Shown here: positions 12,401-27,400 of the stretch, piece by piece
Layout: each line of letters begins with the position of its first letter
Numbering within the stretch: position 1 is the first letter of the stretch
Source of the DNA: Bombyx mori
Lineage: Eukaryota; Arthropoda; Insecta; Lepidoptera; Bombycidae
Assembly (NCBI RefSeq): GCF_030269925.1
Contig: NC_085116.1
Location: forward strand, 7,192,001 to 7,256,000
DNA length: 64,000 bases
Reading direction: 5' to 3'
Program-made: the position numbers and the translations under genes
Notes under the pieces: generated by a model
The model's input: only the letters and a program-made list of their open reading frames with translations
The model's database searches: none
What the model was told of the DNA's origin: nothing

Positions 12401-15400
12401 AACGGAACATCCGTAAAAACCACTGTAAATTTATATATTAGTATAGATATTCCATACTATTTTGATATAGTGATAACATACGTTAATCATTTTAATTGGT
12501 ATTGAGAGCATCTCGTTACGTCTTGACGATAGAGGGCCTCATGAAAGAAGCATTAAAGATGGAGTTCTGTTTTTATTTATTCCTTAGACGGATAAACGAG
12601 CTCATCTGGTGTTGTTTACCGGAATCTATAGATATCAACAACATTACCATCGCCACCCACCTTGAGCTATGAATTTGAAGTCTCAGTTCTATAGTACAAT
12701 GCTTGCCCCACCCTTCAAAGCGGAATGTATTACTGCTTTGTGGCGGAAATAGGCAGGGTGGCGGTATGTATAATATTAATTAAATTATTTTAAATTACAG
12801 TTACATACACCTTGTTTCATCTTCGACAACAAATATGGAAGAGTTCAGTTCGTTGCCCTGGCAAAACATGCAAAAGTTCATATCGGCACCGCCCGCCTCT
12901 TCCAGAGACACAATCTTATTAACAACACTATTGCACTTCATTATAACCTATATGGATAACTTACCCAATGAAGGTAAGTCTACAATACACAAACATTATA
13001 AATTATTTGTAAATATAGTATAATGCGGCACTTGTTAAACGATGTGTATCGAGGGTTGAAAGGCTATTGGGTTTAAGCGACATTTTTGCAACTTTTCAGA
13101 AGAGCCATTTAAGTTTAAAATTTGAAACAAATATAAGCAAATAAATATAATAAGCAAAGCATAAGCAACAAAAACTTCTTCAGCTATTTGAATGAGGTAA
13201 ACTTAATTGAATTTTGATTAAAAATATCGAATTGTTGATGCTAATCTATACATATAAATAAAATTGGAGTGTCTGTTTGTAATATTGAAATAGCCTCTTT
13301 TTACTACATGCATATGAATATATATACGGTACATACACCAAAATAACATTTTTTACAATTTTTGTCTGTCTGTCTGTTTGTTCCGGCTAATTTCTGGAAC
13401 GGCTGGACCGATTTTGACGGGACTTTCACTGATAGGTAGCTGATGATATAAGGAGTAACTTAGGTACTTTTTTTTAGACTAGCTTGGCTCCGCGGCTTCG
13501 CCGGCGGTACGACAATAACCGCGGGTAACATCGCGGGACTCAGCTATCAATAATGAAATTTAATGTTTCCGAAGCGAAGCAAGGGCTGGTCGCTAGTATC
13601 AAATAAAACTGACCTTTAATTACAAAGATAAATGTCGCGTATTTAGCGAAATGTCGCTTAAACCAAATCCTTTCACCTTCACTTTTCATCTCTCGATATG
13701 TATATTACGTGATTAAAACTAATTTTACGGTTTGATCTCGCGTTTTGTAACACAATTACATTATTTCCGACCCCACCAGTACAACATAGTTTACGTGGTT
13801 GACTAAGCTATAATATTTACCATTTGAGTATTGTGCTAACTCGGAAATAATATAGTGACATTAAAAAAAACGTGAGTTTAACCGTGAAAGTAGTATTAAT
13901 TATTTTACAACTCAGGAAGACCGAAGAAAATACTAAAAAATATACTTATTACATGTTATTATTAAGATAAATATGCGAATTAAAAGGTTACAAATTCTAA
14001 ACTCGAATTTTCGTGTTTTTGTAGGCGCCACACTGTTCTGGATCAAACAGGCCTTCATCGGAAACGATGCTTCCATAATAACGCTTTTGAGTCGAGAACA
14101 GTTTTATCCGCAACAAACGACACAGGAATGTATAGAAGTGACTCAGCTGCACATACACATCGTTAAAGTGCTTCTCAGGTGTGTTATATTGTTAGAGCGT
14201 GACGAATATAGTACAAATAAACTGGAGAGCCTCTTGAAGATATTACTCGCGTGCTTGGAAAGGACTGAATTGAAAAATTTTCATATGTTAGGTAAGGAAT
14301 AATTATATTATGTGTTTTGTTGCATAAAATGTAGGGAGACAAGGGCACAAAGTCCAAATGATGAGGAATGCTAAAGATGAAAGTGAAAGTGGATGAAAGA
14401 AGTAACTATACTTGAGACCTTAGAACTTATATCTCAAGGTGCGTGTCGCATTTACGTCGTAGATGTCTGTGGGCTCTAGTACCCACTTAACACCAGGTGG
14501 GCTGTGAGCTCGTCCACCCAACTAAGGAATAAAAATAAAAAAAACATGTGTGCAATTCACACGTGGTAGAAGTGAAACCTTCCAAAATTAAAATACAATT
14601 ATCCTAAACGTCTTAAAATTTTGTCATTAGTAAATAATTGTAAGGTAGCGCCCTCTGTGAATTGATATTTTAATTTCACGTATAATCCTAAATTAAAATT
14701 CACTAAAAGAGCTTTCATACACACGTTAGTATTAAAAAAATCTCACAGATGGCGCTGTATTAAATAGTATGTATATTTCTGTCTCATTCTTTTGTATTTG
14801 TGTCTCTTACCTGTCGTTTTTTCCGTTGCATCCGGTTTGAAATCACAACGATTCTAAAGAAGTTTTCACTTCAAAATGTTTGTGACACATGCACTCCTCT
14901 AATATTAATTTCATTGTGATAGAAGTTGGTGAAGTTGTTGGCATTTCAGGCCATTTCATACTGTCAATGTGTGTTTGGCAGCAATTGTTATAACAACTAA
15001 TACTCGCGTGCCGCTTCTCGTAGGTTGATCGTACTACATATATTATAGCTAATTTGCTATTCTGATGTATTCGCTATCTAAATATTATGATGTTTCATCG
15101 AAATCCAACCAGTAGTTTTACCGTGATAGAGTAACAAAAATCCATCGATCCTCGCGCTATTTAGAATTTATGACATCAGTAGCGTTTCTTGCCAAGTTGC
15201 ATGTACTGCATATTAAACATTATTGTCTCAATAAAAGTGTATAATTTATTACCAAAATATTTCTAGATAGCATAATATATAAGTTTTGTGATAAGTATTC
15301 ATATTGATATCGAATATCATGTTTACGTTTTGGACGAACTGTAACTAAACACAGATTCGAATAAACGTAATAAGAGCTGTAAAAAACTAAATAATTATAA

Positions 15401-18400
15401 AAATTACAGAATTGTTTTTACGTATTCGGTCATTTATATTTTACATAATAAAAAAGTCGGAATAGATTGGTGATGATGATGATGATGGTAGCAACGGTTT
15501 ACAGATTTCTTTAAAGCTTATAAAGTGTGATATTATTAATTAGTAAATACATTTAACTGTCTCGGTGGTGCAGTAGTTAGCGTGTCTGACTGTTGCGCCG
15601 AGGGTCGTGTGTTCGATACCCATCGATCGGGCAAACATTGTGCGATGCACAGACTTTTTTGCTCTGTGTCTGGGCGTTTATTATCGATATATGTATATAT
15701 TTAAACATATTTTATGTAAGTATGTTTATCAGTCTCTGGTACACATAACACAGGGGCTTCTAAATTGGGGCTGGATCACCGCGCGTGATTTGTTCCTAGT
15801 TATTCATTACCGTGATTCTCAAGACTCTACATGATATATTAAGAAAATGATCTATACGTACTTCAATTAAACTTAACAATGAGACCACGTACGAGAGTAT
15901 TTCAAACATAGTTTCGAAATCGTTCCACAAATGACGTAGACTTCTGTGAACATTATATACGTAAAAGAAAACTATACCAGACGTTGAAAGTCAGTTTGCT
16001 TGTGCGTTATTTCATCACTAGAACATTCCCAGGATACCTCAACGAACTGACGCGTTGTGTTCGACACGCCCTGAACTCCCGATACTGCAAGCTGTCACAG
16101 GAAACGCTCATCGAATGTATGAAGTTGCTCACGAAAACATTGAACGGCTGCGCGTCCGGGGCTGGCTGCAAGGGCCAGGCGTGTAGACTGGATATAATGC
16201 TGTCAATATTGGCTTTGTTAAGGGAAATATTCGAAGAAGCCATACCCGTTCAGGTAAGAAAAAATTAAGACGAAATTTGGTGATTATTACCTAATCATTT
16301 ATTTATCTATCTATGTGAAAGATAATCTGTATACGTATGTTCCTTAAAGAATTTGAAATCGATTTAGAAGGAATTTTCAGGAAATCTTTAGATTGGCCAT
16401 TTTGGTTTGGTAGCGATCGGATCGAAATCAAATCAAAGATCGCCCAGCAAAGGGGTCACCTTAGATTTTTAAAGCATAAATGGGTTAAGCTGAAGTTGAT
16501 GGGTGAGGTATAGGAGTGACCCAGCGTTAAGGGGTTGTGGGAATCCATAAATATCACAATGTGTACATGTGTCTTGAGGCATAAGGTCGAAATATCAATT
16601 GCCGGATAACGGCTGTTCCAAGCTTCGACTGCTTTGTGGCAAAAACAGGCAATCATTATTCTGGTCCACAATATTCCCCGACACAGGCAATGCATATTTA
16701 TGTTATTGATTAAATTATAACTGTCACGAAATTCGAGGTAAAAATAAATGAGTACCTAATTAATACGTTTATATCCTTTGACGCAGTGAAGTTGGCGGTT
16801 ACTTAGCACATTACACCGAAATACTTTAATTCTTTACGGCTGCTATCTGTCACATAATATTTATCACGAAACGAATTTATCACAATCTGTACGTGATGTA
16901 ATAAAGTTATTGTTTTTTGGTGTTCCGTGACTTGTTTGTTAATCTGATGAGAGAAATTCTCGTCATAACAGAGATGGAGTGAAGCGTGGAGCAGCGATGC
17001 GGTGAGAGAAGTATTTGTGTGCGGTAACAGTAGGCGAGTGGAACTACGGGCGGCCGCCATACACGTTGTAGCCTCACTTGCACATTACGCGCAGTTCTTA
17101 CCACATTTGTTGCAAGGTAATTTATCAACAATGCAAACCCTTCGAAGTGAGTGACGTCACCTTGATCCTGTCATCGTTCTCGTCGAACCCGTCGCTCGCG
17201 ACGAAGGGCTCATGGAGTAAATTAACCCTCATACATAGCCCACTGAGTTTCTCGCCGGATCTTCTCAGTGGGTCGCGTTTCCAATCCGGTGGTAGATTCT
17301 GCGAAGCACGGCTCTCGCTAGGGTGCGTGTTAGCAATGTCGTCAGGTTTGAGCCCCGTGGGCTCGCCTACTAGTGAAAGTTACGCTGATATAGCCTCTCA
17401 AGGCTCTCAGCTTAGGTAGGAAAAAAAAGTCGCCGTGGCTTAAAAGATAAGACCCCTGTACTCGTATTGAGCGACTATCATCATCATCATAGTCGGTTAC
17501 TCTTGGCAAAGCAGTCGTGGTCATGGGGAATCCTTGTTTATCAAAGCCTTGACAGCTATTTTCTCCATAACTCGCGATCTGAGGCTTGGCGAACGCACTC
17601 GTTAAGTAGGGTTTTGGTAAAGATTTTCACTTGATCAGCGGCTATGCCAGTTTTCAAACCCATAGATAAGTACCAAATTTTCTAATGTAATACGTATTTA
17701 ACTCGTGCTCACTAATGACTTTGACGATGAAGAAATAATATATTGTATTATAAATCAAACGCACAAGAATTATGATTTTCTTAATTATGTATTATGTATT
17801 GAGACATGTACTTCAAGCCTCAAGTCTCAAGGATGGCGGCGGCTTTCGCGTTGTGAACTCTATGTATGCTCCGGCAACCACTTAACAACAGATGGGCCGT
17901 GATCTTGTTCATTCGACTCTTCCGTGGAATAAAAAAAACACTACAACAGTAGTTGAACTAAAATTTGATTGATTTTAAAATATTAACAGAACAATGGTTT
18001 TTTTTTATTGTAGTGTTCTTATGTCTGTCGGACGGCAAAAATATTTTTACATAAGTGCTTAGTTTACGTTTTTATTAAGATGAGTGCGTTCTTAATAAAC
18101 AACGTTGAAATTCCAAGTACCTACGCATTCCCTTTACCGTCAACCTTGAGCAGAATGTATTACGTAATGGTTCAAACATTTGTGATTTAAATTTTCGAAG
18201 TAGATCGACTTACACGAACACTATCTACGTATTTGTATATCAAAAAATACGCAGGCAGCAACCCTAGGTGAAACTATCGATGGTAATCTCAAACTGTTTG
18301 TCATCTTAATTAAAAAGAGACTGCACCAATGTATGTACTATTTACTTACAAAGCATCTTATCGCATAAACTGTTTTAGTTAAAATTGTTTAAGCTTAATA

Positions 18401-21400
18401 AAACTATTAATTAAAATTATAACATTATTCATCATAATTACATAAATATATATTAATAGCTGTTACCTGCGGTTTCGTCCGCGTGGGCAAGGAAAGGTAA
18501 TCAGTGTAATTCAAGTAAATCAGTGTAATTTCCGGTGGAAATGACGTATATTTTCGAAATAAAATGTAGCTTACGTCGTCGTGGCCTCTAAGGTAAAGAC
18601 GCCCGGTGCATTCGTGTTGAGCGATGCACCGGTGTTCGGATCCCAGGCAGGTACCAATTTTTCTAATGAATTACGTACTCAACAAATGTTCACGATTGAC
18701 TTCCACGGTGAAGGAATAACATCGTCTAATAAAAACGAAACCCGCAAAATTATAATTTGCGTAATTATTGGTGGTAGGACCTCTAGTAGATGGGACCGGA
18801 AAGTACTTTTAAAACATTTGATCTGTTTTTCTGATCCAACTATTTATTTTTGCCTAACCTTATTCAGGTCAAGGTTAAGATTGTTTACGTTTTGAATATT
18901 AATATGTTCCTACTTCATCTATTTTCTAAGATAAGATATTTTCTTTGGAAAAATACCTTTATGGGTATTTTTTAAAGGAGTTTTTGGTTAAAAACCAAAC
19001 GCACGATAAAGACAAAAAGAGCTGTTCGGATAAAAAAAACATATCGATTTGATTGAAATCTTGACTTCATATCAGAACGTTGCCATATATCATCCGAATA
19101 AAAACGTTTTCATTGTTATAATAACAATTGGTCTCACTGACTGCTTATTATAATCGCATTAATGACAGTACGGTTACCACGAAAATAATATTTATGTTAG
19201 ACGAATTCGCCTCATGTTATTAGTTAAGGTATTTTTACCTGCAATATTGTATTAGCAGTTTGAAAATATAACTCGACTCAATGTTTCATCAAAATGTTGT
19301 TCAAAACGAGTCTTAAACTTAAATTCAATTCTATTAAAATGTATTTTTATGTCATAATTTAATTAGGGAAAAAATAATAGTGTTTATTTCTTACATATAT
19401 ATGTACATCGTATGTTATACATATTTGTTATACACAGTATGGTATTTGATAATATTTTTGGAATACTAAACTCAGCAAACACCTAAAAATACAAGTGTAA
19501 TATATTTTAATACATTAAAATACAAAATATTTATTCGTGGGTAATTCGAGTCAATATTTCGATTACAAAGCGTTTTACTCGAAATTAATCTGGTAATAAT
19601 AATAATAATAATAGAGCCCTTTATTCGGAAAACAGATATAAAATTAAGTTTCTTATATTACTGCACTTATACTGATATATGTATATATATATGTATTTTA
19701 GAAAATTAAAATTGGTGTATTTGGTGCTTGTTTACTCTCTGTAAGTCCGTTTGCCAGTTGGCAAAGGCCTCCTCTAACCTACTCCATTCTGATCTCTCTC
19801 TGGCTACTCTACTCCATGTTATGCCCGCAACCTGCCTGATATCATCGTCCCATCTTTTTTGTTGCCTGCCTCTTTTCCTCTTGCCTTCCCTTGGGTACCA
19901 ATGTGTAGTTATTTTGCTCCATTTTTCTTTTCCTCTGACCATGTGTCCCGCCCACTTCCATTTTAGCCTTTTTATTTTTAGAGTTACGTCTTGTGTCTTA
20001 GTATTTTTCCTAATGTTAGTGTTTCTTATTTTATCCTTCCTTTTTACTCCTATCATGCTTCTTTCCATTGCTCGTTGGCAAATAGCAATTCTATTGGTTA
20101 TGTTTTTTGTTAAGGCCCATGTTTGGCTTCCATACATTAAAATTGGTAGAATGCAAACATTGAATAGTTTGCCTTTTGTTCCTATATGAAGGTTTTTATC
20201 TTTCATTATTTCTCTCAGATCCCAATACCTCTTCCAACTGTTTGCAATTCTTCTTTTGATCTCTTTGTTTATATTATCTTTAGGTGATATCAGCTGTCCG
20301 AGGTATATATATTCTTCGACATAGGTAATTTCTGACTTGCCTACATTTATGCTGCTTTTGGTTCCGTTGGTCATTACTTTTGTTTTTTCGGGATTTAATT
20401 TTAGTCCTACTTTTTCACTCTCCGAGGCTAGTTCGTTTAACATTCTATTTAGGTCTCCCGGTGTTTTTGCGAATAACACAATGTCATCGGCAAATCTTAA
20501 GTGTGTTAGTGTGCGGCCGTCTATATTTAAACCCAGATTCTCCCAATCAAGGCTCCTGAAGATCATTTCCAAAACAGAGGAGAAAAGTTTTGGAGAGAGA
20601 GGATCTCCTTGTCTTACTCCTTTTTGTATCTTAAACGAATCTCCTTTCTTTTCTAGCTGAATGCACGCCGAGCTGTTTTTGTAAACATTTCTAATCAATC
20701 TTATATATTTTTGTTCTATTCCTTGTTCTCTTAACGCCTCCCAGATGTTTGCATGTATTAATGAGTCAAATGCTTTGGTGTAATCGACAAATGCTAGATA
20801 GTATATGAGTTGATATTCTGTATATTTTTCAATGATTTGCCTAACAGCATGGATATGATCAAGTACTGAGTAGTTTCTTCTAAAACCTGCTTGTTCTATT
20901 GGCTGTTGCTCGTCGAGTTTGCCCTCCATTCGCTTGAGCAAGATCTTTGCAAATATTTTGTACAGGTTGGACATTAAACTTATGGGTCGGTAGTTTCCAA
21001 TATCGTACTGATCACCTTTTTTGTACAGAAGGATTATATTGGATTTAGTCCATTGCTGGGGAATCGTTTCTGTGTTGATGATATCGTTGAAGATTTCTTT
21101 GAGAATAGGTGTTATTGTTTGTTTCGCTTGTTTTAGTACTTCGTTACTTATTCTGTCGGGTCCTGGAGCTTTATTGTCTATTTGAGTTTCTATAGCGAAT
21201 TCTATTTCATCCTGTATGATGCTGGGCACGGATGAGAATTCCAACAACTCTATTTCTTTTTCCTCTATGTTGTTTTCATATAATTTCTTGTAGTAAGATC
21301 TAGCAATTCCTAATATTCCTTGCCTTCGATTTTCCTTCAAGCTATTACTATCTTTCATCTGTACGATCCAGTCCTTTTTGTTTGATAATTCCTTATGTGC

Positions 21401-24400
21401 CTTTTTTATACCTCCTGTTTGTAAAATGTGTCTCTCTATTGTTTCCATTCTTTTTTGAGTTCTATCTTTTCTAATACTTTCTTTAATTTCTTTGCTGAGT
21501 TTTGCTATTTGCTTTCGATTATCGTTACTATTTTTTTCTTTAATTAAGTTAGCTCTTTGTTTGAGAAGGTTGATTGTTTTGGTAGTCATCCACTTGTTAG
21601 ATAGGTCTTTGTTATTAGTCCCTTGTTGAATAGCTGCTTTGATTGCTCCTTCTAACCAGTCGTATTTTTCTTGCACCTCCATGTTTGTTGTCTCTTTTTT
21701 GTAATCTATAAGTTTTGTCATTACAGAGTTGGCTATTTGGGATATTTGGTATTTGGTAGGTTTTGTGTTCATCATATTGTTTCTTGGTCTTGAGTTTTTT
21801 GGCGGGGTTGTCGTTAGTTCTGCTCGAATAATTCGATGGTTTGTATTGAAGTTGAAATTGCTTATAACTTTCATGTTAGAGAAGTATCTACTTTTATTAG
21901 ACATTATAAAATCTATTTGGTTTTTTGTTTTCCCGTCTGGTGATGACCAGGTCCACATCTTACTTTCTTTCTTCTTGAACACTGTGTTTAAGATTCTCAA
22001 GCCATTCTCCTGTGCAAAGTTTACAAGTCTTTCTCCGTTTCTGCTTCTGGCCTTTTTTCCATACACAAATGGTCCCAAGACTGTGTCTTCTTCTGGTTGT
22101 CGTTCTCCAATTTGGCCATTGAAGTCTCCTATCACAACAAGGTTTTTGTAAGCATAGTCTTGGATTGTTTTATTTAGGTCTAGGTAGAATGACTCTATTG
22201 ATACTGTATCGGATTGTTCCGTGGGTGAGTATACTTGTATGATAGTCCATGGATCTTTGTACCCAGGTAGCTTAAGATTCATCAGTGCTATGCGTTCTGA
22301 TACTCCTATAAAGCTCTCAACATAGTTTGTGAGGTATTTTTTTATAATAAAACCAACTCCATACTGACCTGGGGTCGTTCCTATATGGTATAGAAGGAAG
22401 TCTGGATGGGAAATAATTCTTTCTCCCATTCGCCTTACCTCACTCAGGCCGACAATGTCCCATTTAATCTGTTTCAACGCATATACTAGTTCTGTAAGGC
22501 TTTCATCGTTTTTCAGTGTAAGTACATTGAGGGCTGCAATATAAATTTTTGATTTCGTGTAGCTGTTTTCGCAATTGATTTCTTGTGTTATTGGGGGGTT
22601 GTGGTTCCTATCCCCCACCAATCGGCTTGGGGTAGATCTAATATTTGGGGTTGCAGTATCTAATTTTTGTTTTATTGTTAGAGGGTGATGGTCTAATCCT
22701 CCCTCGGTGACCAGCCGTCTTGGGAGTATTTGATTTTGTTGTTTTAGCTGTGACGTATTTAGTTGTAGTTCAAATAAATGTTGACTTGGATTGTTTGTTG
22801 TTGTCGGTTGTAATCCTCCGGTTCTTGATGGAGTATTAGTTTTTGTTTGTGTTTTTTTCTGAAAAGGAGTGTGATCTCTGTCGTAAGTATTGAAAAGCAT
22901 CTATTTTGTGCATCTTCGTATTTGTTGCAATTGGGTTGCCAGGACTTGGAGTTTCAGATCTTTTCCTTTTTTCTGTGTCTTTTTTGCTGTCGCCGGAATT
23001 TTTGTTTTTATTTCCTTTCTTGGCTAGAAGTACTTCCTTTGGTAGATCGTGCGTGATGTATATGTCAGCTTTCAATTTCTTTTTATTTTTCAAAATCTGG
23101 ATTTTCTTCTGTAGGCTCGTGGTAGCAAGCAAAATTGGTCTAGTTTTGCCATCTCTGGATCCTTTTTTCCCTAGTCTCTGAAGTATGTTAATATCTTCTG
23201 TTTTAATTTCCACTTCGATTCCGCGCAATGTTGATTTTACAAGGTTACTTAGATCTTCGAATTTTTCATCATTTTCTTCAGGTAAGCCATGAATTAATAT
23301 ATTGTTTTTCCTGGTAATAGACGCGAGGGTAAGAATCTTTTTGTTTAATGTCTCAACTTCCTGCTTCAGTTTTTCGTTCTCCTCTATGATCGGTTTTATT
23401 TTTTCGTCGACTTGGTGTAATATGGCTGCAGTTATATTTTCCGTAATTGTAGCAGTTTGCAAGTTCAATTGTTCCGTCATTTTAGATAAAAGCAGTGACA
23501 TCTCAGGTGACAACGACATTTTTATGTGAAACGAAACGTAAAGTTGAGCGGAATTTGAAACTAGTTTCTGAACGTAATGTTGTTTTTTTTTTTTTTTTCT
23601 TTTTCTTAAATTGGTATCGCTGTTGCGGGTAGTAGCACAATTTGTCGCTTTGACAGATCTCGAACAATGTTAACTAGATTTTGAGTACAGGATTTATCAC
23701 TTTTTAAATGTGTTTTTAAGTTCACTATGATTCATAACGATGAACACACGTTCCATAAATATTTGGTGTTGCACTATTTAAAGGTGGGCTTATTATTTCT
23801 CACTGATTTTCACTTGTTTATCGGGAGTGTTTAGCAAACGTCTAGCGTACAAGACAACCGGAACCGGATTTCTCCGGTTCCGGTTGTCTTGTACGCTAGA
23901 CGTTTGCTAGAACCGGAAACTCAGCAAACACCTAAAAATACAAGTGTAATATATTTTAATACATTAAAATACAAAATATTTATTCGTGGGTAATTCGAGT
24001 CAATATTTCGATTACAAAGCGTTTTACTCGAAATTAATCTGGTATGTGTATTAAAAAAAGACTGAATATTGAGTGTAGCATTATTGTGATATATGTATAT
24101 TATTAATCTATTAAATTTGTTAGCTATTGAAGAGGACTCTCTGTCACAATACGCGGCCCGCATTTTCTCGCATGAGGGTGAATCCAACATCGTCCGAGTA
24201 GCCGCCGCCGACTTATTAACTTCTATAACAGCAAGAGCTTCACCGAAGTCCAATGTAAGTATCTTTAGAGATAAGTCTACTGAGTTACTTTCAACTGGTT
24301 TTAATACTAACATTTATGCAAATGACGATTTACAGAAAATTTAACAATGAAGGTAATTTGAGGTAAAGAATTGAGAGTTGTAAATTGTTTTTTTAATTTT

Positions 24401-27400
24401 TATAGAACGAATTGGTTCGTTTTTTTTTTTATTGCTGACGAGCTCACATCCTACCTGGTGTTAAGTGGTTATTGGAGCCCATAGACATCCAGAACGTAAA
24501 TGCGCCACCCACCTTGAGATATAAGTTCTAAGGTCTCAAGTTTTTTATTTATTTTTTTTATTTTTTTATTGCCTTTGTAGGCAGACGAGCATACGGCCCA
24601 CCTGATGGTGAGTGGTTACCGTCGCCCATGGACTTCAGCAATGCCAAGGGCAGAGCCAAGCCGCTGCCTACCGAAAATCAAGTATAGTTACAACGGCTGC
24701 CCCACCCTTCAAACCGAAACGCATTACTGCTTCACGGCAGATATAGGCAAGGTGGTGATATCCACCCGCGTGGACTCAGAAGAGGTCCTACAACCAGTAA
24801 TTACGCAAATTATAATTTTGCGGGTTTAATTTTTATTACACGATGTTATTCCTTCATCGTGGAAGTCAATCGTGAACATTTGTTAAGTACGTATTTCATT
24901 AGAAAAATTGGTACCCGCCAGAGATTCGAACACCGTTGCATCGCTCAACACGAATGCACCGGACGTCTTATCCGTTAGGCCACGACGACTTCGCGTGTGT
25001 TAAAATATGAATTATGTACGGTTTTTCTTTGTGAAGGTTATGATAGATTATTTTGATTGAGCGATTTTATTTATCTCCGTGATGATTTGGTGATTTGAAA
25101 CACAAAGTTTAATATTAATGTTGTCATAGCAATTTTTCATGTAATTTATGCCTAATTGCATCGGTCTTGACGTCATCACATAGTCAACAACACTAAATTG
25201 AAAAGAACATCGAGACTCCGGACTAATCAAAAGCGGTCGGTGACCCCTTAACACCAGCTGAACATCTGTCTATGTAATAAAAAAGTAATTTAAAATCAGT
25301 TACATTTACCTATCATTAATTAATGTCTTAAGAGAACACGAGTCTAAATGACAACGTTAACGAACTTGTCGATTTAATATCGATTGTTATAATCTTAATG
25401 ACGACAGATACTCACGAGACTTCAATAATTATTAATAAGAAGTAATATTCGTGTTTTCTGCGATTAAATTTCGGAAAAATGTTTTTACAACGTCTTATTA
25501 AACCCAATAATAAGAATAATTTGAAAAATCGATAATAAACTAATCGATGTCTCTGTATTAGTAACATAACAAAGCAAACGTGAGGTACAGCTGACGTTTA
25601 TTTTGTGTAGTTGTACTAACGTAGTCAAGAAGAAATCCTTTATGATTTCGATCGTTTCGTGTATTTGTAGAACAGATGTTAAGTGTAATCTATAAAATAC
25701 CATTTAAAATCATTTTTTTTCTTTTTTTTTAAATTAAATTGGTACATCTTATCTTGTCTACCTACAATATTTTCAATAAATACCATAGTTATACTCCGTC
25801 TTGGAATTGAAAAAATTGCGGAACACATTTATTAGCCATTCCACCAAGGAAGTAAACACAGAAATTCAATTCAAACGGGTTCAAGAATTTTGAGTAAAAT
25901 CGTGCAGATGCTAGCAGTATCGCATGAAAATTAACGCGCCAATGAGTTAGCCCTACACGAGATATTAAAGAAAAAGCAACATTCAGCTCTCCATCAAAAT
26001 CAAATCTCCTAATTCGTCATTCCATATTCTCTGAACTTATATATTGGTATGTGCTGTAATATGAATCGATAAATATTCCTCATAAACGTCAATCGATCTC
26101 ATTGATCCGTCGCAGCTATGTACGTTTAAAGACGGCATTTAGATAAGAACCAGACATACCAGGAATGATTCAATTGTACCAGCTGCTTAGTTTCCCTGAA
26201 CTGCTTTATTTAAAATAAACTATGACTAATATATGGCAAGATTCTTTTTCTATTATCTATTTCTACATATAAATAAACTGTAAAAAAATTATTGTCAGGG
26301 AACAATTATAAACAAAATAATATAATATCACAATTTACAAAGCATCACTGCGCATACTCTGTTCCTAAAGAGCGAATGTTTGACATTGAAAGGTCGATGT
26401 CTTACACCAAACTTTTTTTCGCGCCCATTCTATCAACCCCAAATTAGGATTCCCTGTATTATGGGAATCAGAGACTGATATGCATACTTATAAGAGTATA
26501 CGTTACTTTATATTCATGTATAAATAAGCAACCGAACCTGTTCATCACACAAATGTTTACTCGATGTGGAAATCGAACCCACGAGCCTCAGTGTATTGTC
26601 AGGGGCGCTAACTGCACCACCGAGTCAAAACAATAGTCAAATGTAATGCCTCATCAAGCAACAGAAATGCACATTACCGCTTCTTTGATTTTAATTCTCA
26701 CACTTACTCCCATTCTAGCAGTCTATCTCGTATAGAAAAACCAACCGAAATCTACGACATGAATGTGTGTTAACGTGGTGTAAACAGTGTCATACTGTAT
26801 GAACGTCACCTAGTTATAGTTGCTTGATTTTGTTGCGCTCGAAGGTACGAGACTGTCCACCGCCACATTCTCAGACACGGGCGCAACTAAAATGCAGTGC
26901 TCAGCGCTAACTTTATATCTCCTTTGAAAAAAAAACAGGTTACGTGATGAGAATTGTATGAATTCAACGTTACTGAAAATTTGACGCTGCAAAACGTCTG
27001 GGGTCGATTAAGAATTGATCTGTTGATTGTGTTAAAATTCAGTTCTGCTCAAATTATAACGTTTTAGGTAAAGCGTAATGTGCGATTTGTTTAAAAATAA
27101 ACAGAGAAGTAATAATAGAATCAACAAACAACAATCACTGAATACAAATTCATTTCCATTGACGCAAATAAACATCGAAACTCAACTATGAAATAATAGA
27201 TATTAGTTAATATTTAGAAATGGTGTGTATCAAACATCGATCAATGGAATCAATCTCTCAGTGTAACTAGCTAGTTAAAAAATAAGATAAATGAGATTGT
27301 TGAACAATTAAAAGCGGTCATCGATAATTTGGGATATTCATTTTAGATCGCATTCGTCAACAGTATCAGGTACTCCTTAATAACCTACAGCTAGTAATTA

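Larger units (their letters stand above)
19596..23916 (-). mobile_element. full-length non-LTR retrotransposon (RTE-like) with 128-bp target duplication
   Basis: Antisense to rotatin in intron 21. In the sense direction: a 5' hairpin (23908-23833), a 5' UTR with an A-rich run near 23600-23582, ORF1 (23519-22836), ORF2 (22900-19706) overlapping ORF1 by 65 nt in another frame, a short 3' UTR with AATAAA, and a trinucleotide (TTA)n-type tail at 19596-19613. The microsatellite tail, long target duplication and C-terminal [10 protein letters not shown] motif suggest the RTE group, but an ORF1 with L1-type RNA-binding fold is not standard for it, so the clade is tentative. Intact ORFs and identical duplications imply a recent insertion. 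Confidence 0.9.

Noticed and set aside
15565..15625. tRNA gene candidate with box A and box B
   Set aside because: The acceptor-stem pairing is not evident and the same head with a shared body recurs at 26425-26630, so it is a SINE.
15984..16032. Upstream extension of rotatin exon 20
   Set aside because: Acceptors at about 15980 or 16023 give in-frame stops in the required phase; only the AG ending at 16032 works.
19728..23529. Several plus-strand open frames opposite the LINE
   Set aside because: They are antisense shadows of ORF1 and ORF2, which carry clear domain motifs on the minus strand.
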